Assembly: GCA_041483455.1 (NCBI GenBank)
Contig: JBGPFS010000085.1
Coordinates: forward strand, 1 to 9,276
Direction: 5' to 3'
Source of the DNA: JBGPFS01 sp041483455
GTDB lineage: Bacteria; Chloroflexota; Limnocylindria; Limnocylindrales; CSP1-4
DNA: 9,276 nucleotides
The number at the start of each line of letters is the position of its first letter. The first letter of the stretch is position 1. The position numbers were made by a program, and so were the translations under genes. Positions 6,918 through 9,276 of this stretch are shown here, in pieces. The notes below the pieces were generated by a model, which had not been told where the DNA came from, did not search any database, and was given only the letters and a program-made list of their open reading frames with translations.

Positions 6918-7858
6918 GGGCCGGGGATCTCGCGCCGGGCGCGAGGGTGGGCCGCCACGTAGACCGCACGCAGTCGGGCGGGCGAGACGTGGGTGTACAC
7001 CTGGGTCGTGGCCAGGCTCTCGTGGCCAAGCAGCTCCTGCACCACTCGCAGGTCCGCCCCTCCGTCGAGGAGGTGCGTCGCGAAGCTGTGCCGAAGCGTA
7101 TGCGGAGAGACGCCGAGCGGCAGCCCCGCCCGGGCCCGGAGCCGGTCGAGCCGGTAGCGGAGGCCGCGCACCCCGAGCGGGGTCCCGGCGCGGTTCAGGA
7201 ACAGGGCGGCGGGCGGCGGGCCGACGCCCCGGCCGGCCAGCGCCGGCCGCCCTTCGGCCAGGTACTCGACGAGCGCCTCGCGCGCCGGACCGCCGAGCAA
7301 CCCGATGCGCTCCTTGCGGCCCTTGCCGAGCACCCGGATCTCGCCCCGCCGTAGGTCGAGCGCACCTACCGTCGCCCCGGCCAGCTCGCTGATCCGGAGC
7401 CCGGCGGCGTAGGCCGTCTCGACGATCGCCCGGTCGCGCAGGACCAGGGCAGCGGCCAGTTCCGGGTCGACGCTCCGCCCGGGGGGTCCCCCGATCGCAT
7501 CGAGGAGCCGCTCGACCTCCTCGACCTCGAGGACGCGGGGGAGTCGCTTGGGCTGGCGGGGCGTGGCGATCGTGCCCCAGGGATCGCCCTCGGTGAGCCC
7601 CTCGCGAGTCGTCCAGCGGTAGAACGAGCGAAGCGCGGCAAGGCGCTGTCCCACCGAGCTCCGGGCATGGCCCTCGGTCAGCCGGGCGAGGTACGTCCGC
7701 AGCTCGATCCGGGTCGGCCGGCGCCAGTCGATGGCGCGATCCGCGAGCCACTCGAAGTACGCCCCCAGGGCGGTGGCATAGGCCCGACGGGTGTGGACCG
7801 ACGCGTCGCGGGCGATGAGGACCCCGAGGAACCGCTCGAGCGCCGCGGGACCGGTCAC
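6914..7858 (-). CDS. xerC: Tyrosine recombinase, XerC/XerD type
   Basis: Site-specific recombinase of the Xer type, which resolves chromosome dimers at dif during cell division. It has 314 residues, close to the usual 300. The N-terminal core-binding SAM-like domain spans about 1-95 (HTRRAYATAL; SVGQRLAALRSFYRW). The catalytic domain has all six active-site residues: R155 (GLRISEL), K179 (GKGRKER), H253 and R256 (HTLRHSFATHLLDGG), H279 (LLGHESLATTQ) and nucleophile Y288 (VYTHV). The H279-Y288 spacing of nine equals that of E. coli XerD. The GTG start at 7858-7856 overlaps the topA stop as GTGA, and the gene ends in another GTGA with murJ. Placement next to topA and the lack of any mobile-element flank argue for a housekeeping Xer rather than an integron or phage integrase. 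Whether it is the XerC or XerD orthologue cannot be settled here. Confidence 0.93.
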   Translation of the reverse strand: MTGPAALERFLGVLIARDASVHTRRAYATALGAYFEWLADRAIDWRRPTRIELRTYLARLTEGHARSSVGQRLAALRSFYRWTTREGLTEGDPWGTIATPRQPKRLPRVLEVEEVERLLDAIGGPPGRSVDPELAAALVLRDRAIVETAYAAGLRISELAGATVGALDLRRGEIRVLGKGRKERIGLLGGPAREALVEYLAEGRPALAGRGVGPPPAALFLNRAGTPLGVRGLRYRLDRLRARAGLPLGVSPHTLRHSFATHLLDGGADLRVVQELLGHESLATTQVYTHVSPARLRAVYVAAHPRARREIPGP

Positions 7859-9276
7859 GCCTGCTGTGGCGGCTCGAGCGCGCCTGGATCCGCCCTGCGG
7901 GGTCCGCCACGGCTGCCGCGCGCCGACCTGACCCGCCCGCCGGCTCCCGCACTCCGGGTCGAGCCCCGGGCGGCGCCGGCCGCTCGTCCCCCTCCGCGCC
8001 GCGCCGGTCGCGCGAGTGCCGCCGGATCGGGCGGACCTCCGGCCAGCTTCATCCCGACGGCGATGCCGTCGGGCAGTGCCTCGATCGCAGCGCCGCAGCG
8101 GAGGCAGATCGCCGCTTCGTCGCCCTTCCTGGCCACCGGGCCCGCGTCCGCGTCATGGATCGCGCCGAGTGGCTCATGGGAGGTCGTGTAGTCGCATCTC
8201 GGATAGCGAGAGCAGCCCCAGAAGACGTTCCCGGTCCGCCGCGCCCGGCGCGCCGCGAGGTGGCCCTGACCGCAGGTCGGGCAGCCGACTTCGAACGCCA
8301 GCTGGGCGGGGGGTGGGGGTCCATCCTTCTTGATGTAGTCGCAGGCCGGATAGCGCGAACAGCCGACGAACGGGCCGAACCGCCCGCGTTTCCCGACCAG
8401 CGTGCCGCCCTCGACCGCGCCGCACTGCGGGCACGCCTCGCCGACCCCGGGGAGCGAGATCGGCTCGGCTTCGGCGGTGCCGGGGAGCGGCCGCGACTCC
8501 TTGTGCTCCGGGAAGAGCGAGCAGGCGAGGAACTTCCCATTCCGGCCCAGCCGAACGACCATCGGATGGCCCTCGGAGCAGACCTCGTCCGACGGCTCGG
8601 TCGTGAAGTCGCGCCGCCGGAGCGTCGAGCGCTTCTCGTCCACGAGCTCCCGGAGGGGCCCGTAGAAGGCCCGCAAGAGTGGGACCCATGGGCGTTCGCC
8701 CCGGGCGACCTCGTCGAGCTCCTCCTCCATCCGGGCGGTGAACTCGAGGTCGACGTACTGCCCGAAGTGAGCGACGAGCAGGTCCGTCACGACCTCGCCG
8801 ATCTCCTCGGGGACGAGCCGCCGCTCCTTGACCACCACGTAGCCGCGATCGACGATCGTCGAGATCGTGGCCGCGTACGTCGACGGCCGACCGATCCCGT
8901 GCTCCTCGAGGGCCTTGATCAGGGTCGCCTCCGTGTAGCGGGGCGGTGGTTCCGTGAAGTGTTGGGTCGGCGTCACCGCGTCGACCGTCGCGACATCACC
9001 CTCGGCCAGCGGCGGGAGGGCACGCTCGACCTCCTCCCCGTCGTCGTCGCGGCCCTCGGTGTAGACCCGGCTGAAGCCGTCGAACACGGTCCGCGTCGCG
9101 CTCGCCCGCAGGCCGTAGCCGTCGGTCGCGAGCTCGACGGTCGTGGTCTCGAGCTCCTTGGCGGCCATCTGCGAGGCGATCGCGCGCTGCCACACAAGCC
9201 GGTACAGCCGCAGCTCGTCGGTCGTGAGCGACCCCGCCAGCGAATCCGGATCGCGCCGGAACGAGGTCGGGCGGAT
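7855..9276 (-). CDS. topA: DNA topoisomerase I, type IA (C-terminal part; N-terminus outside window)
   Basis: Relaxes negatively supercoiled DNA by single-strand passage. The last 473 codons are present, entering at IRPTS of the conserved HEAIRPT region. The Toprim domain and catalytic tyrosine motif are therefore outside the window. The fragment shows the type IA core end YTEATLIKALEEHGIGRPST (114-133), then STIVDRGYV and ARMEEELDEVARGE. Three zinc-ribbon modules follow, at about 233-258, 282-312 (CPQC...CSRYPAC) and 332-361 (CPTC...CSRYPRC). An extra CLRC pair (391-394) has no partner Cys downstream. The last 50 or so residues are rich in Arg, Gly and Ala, a basic tail of the kind that helps some high-GC bacterial TopA proteins bind DNA. 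The first zinc module is C-x3-H...C-x5-H instead of four cysteines. The stop overlaps the recombinase GTG. Family call is secure. Confidence 0.96.
   Translation of the reverse strand: MRPTSFRRDPDSLAGSLTTDELRLYRLVWQRAIASQMAAKELETTTVELATDGYGLRASATRTVFDGFSRVYTEGRDDDGEEVERALPPLAEGDVATVDAVTPTQHFTEPPPRYTEATLIKALEEHGIGRPSTYAATISTIVDRGYVVVKERRLVPEEIGEVVTDLLVAHFGQYVDLEFTARMEEELDEVARGERPWVPLLRAFYGPLRELVDEKRSTLRRRDFTTEPSDEVCSEGHPMVVRLGRNGKFLACSLFPEHKESRPLPGTAEAEPISLPGVGEACPQCGAVEGGTLVGKRGRFGPFVGCSRYPACDYIKKDGPPPPAQLAFEVGCPTCGQGHLAARRARRTGNVFWGCSRYPRCDYTTSHEPLGAIHDADAGPVARKGDEAAICLRCGAAIEALPDGIAVGMKLAGGPPDPAALARPARRGGGRAAGAARGSTRSAGAGGRVRSARGSRGGPRRADPGALEPPQQA

Noticed and set aside
5631..6962. 443-codon open frame on the plus strand, very Arg/Glu/Asp-rich
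   Set aside because: Antisense to murJ. The charged composition is what complementing hydrophobic codons yields; no start signal or domain supports it.
5287..7029. 580-codon minus-strand frame over murJ
   Set aside because: Its translation is Arg/Pro/Gly-rich, lacks membrane helices and overlaps murJ in another phase. The FVNR repeat near its end only reflects the 15-bp tandem duplication.
6914..7858. Recombinase as an integron or phage integrase marking a mobile island
   Set aside because: No att sites, transposase, tRNA or composition shift is visible. It overlaps housekeeping genes on both sides, so a cellular Xer role is more likely.
6918..7952. Upstream extension of the murJ frame
   Set aside because: This stretch covers the recombinase gene in another frame and is Arg/Pro-rich; the first MurJ membrane helix begins right after the GTG at 6917.

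Overview
The window is a high-GC (roughly 70% by eye) bacterial chromosomal segment. It is almost wholly coding, and every gene I can support lies on the minus strand. In transcription order (high to low coordinate) these are: the 3' part of topA (DNA topoisomerase I), a XerC/D tyrosine recombinase, murJ (lipid II flippase family), two FemABX-family peptidoglycan aminoacyltransferase paralogues, murE (UDP-MurNAc-tripeptide ligase), and the 5' part of rel (bifunctional (p)ppGpp synthetase/hydrolase). The two outer genes run off the window. The GC content, GTG starts, gene order and style of the proteins suggest a Chloroflexota lineage, possibly Limnocylindria-like. A high-GC actinobacterium is a weaker alternative. 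This placement is inference; there is no rRNA or other decisive marker here.

Layout. At 9276-7855 is the TopA C-terminal half, with three zinc-ribbon modules and a basic tail. At 7858-6914 is a complete Xer recombinase with all six catalytic residues. At 6917-5334 is MurJ (527 residues). At 5290-4178 and 4181-3072 are two different FemABX proteins. At 3075-1402 is MurE (557 residues). At 1355-1 are the hydrolase and synthetase domains of Rel. Four of the six junctions are 4-bp stop/start overlaps (GTGA, GTGA, ATGA, ATGA). The only gaps are 43 bp (murJ to the first FemABX gene) and 46 bp (murE to rel). No stretch longer than 46 bp lacks a gene, and I see no terminator, tRNA, rRNA, insertion sequence or CRISPR array.

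How the genes fit together. The central block murJ-femABX-femABX-murE is a peptidoglycan precursor module. MurE adds the third-position diamino acid to the stem peptide, the FemABX enzymes would attach bridge residues to that diamino acid using aminoacyl-tRNA, and MurJ would move the finished lipid II across the membrane. The flanking topA-xerC pair handles chromosome topology and dimer resolution. Rel, downstream, links growth to starvation signalling. The overlaps argue for translational coupling across most of the block.

I found no previously undescribed system. The points worth a second look are residue-level departures in otherwise familiar proteins: a QFDD motif in Rel, missing cavity arginines in MurJ, an EDPR substrate motif in MurE, and a Cys/His variant zinc site in TopA. 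There is also a 15-bp tandem duplication over the murJ stop codon and a possible leaderless promoter before rel.
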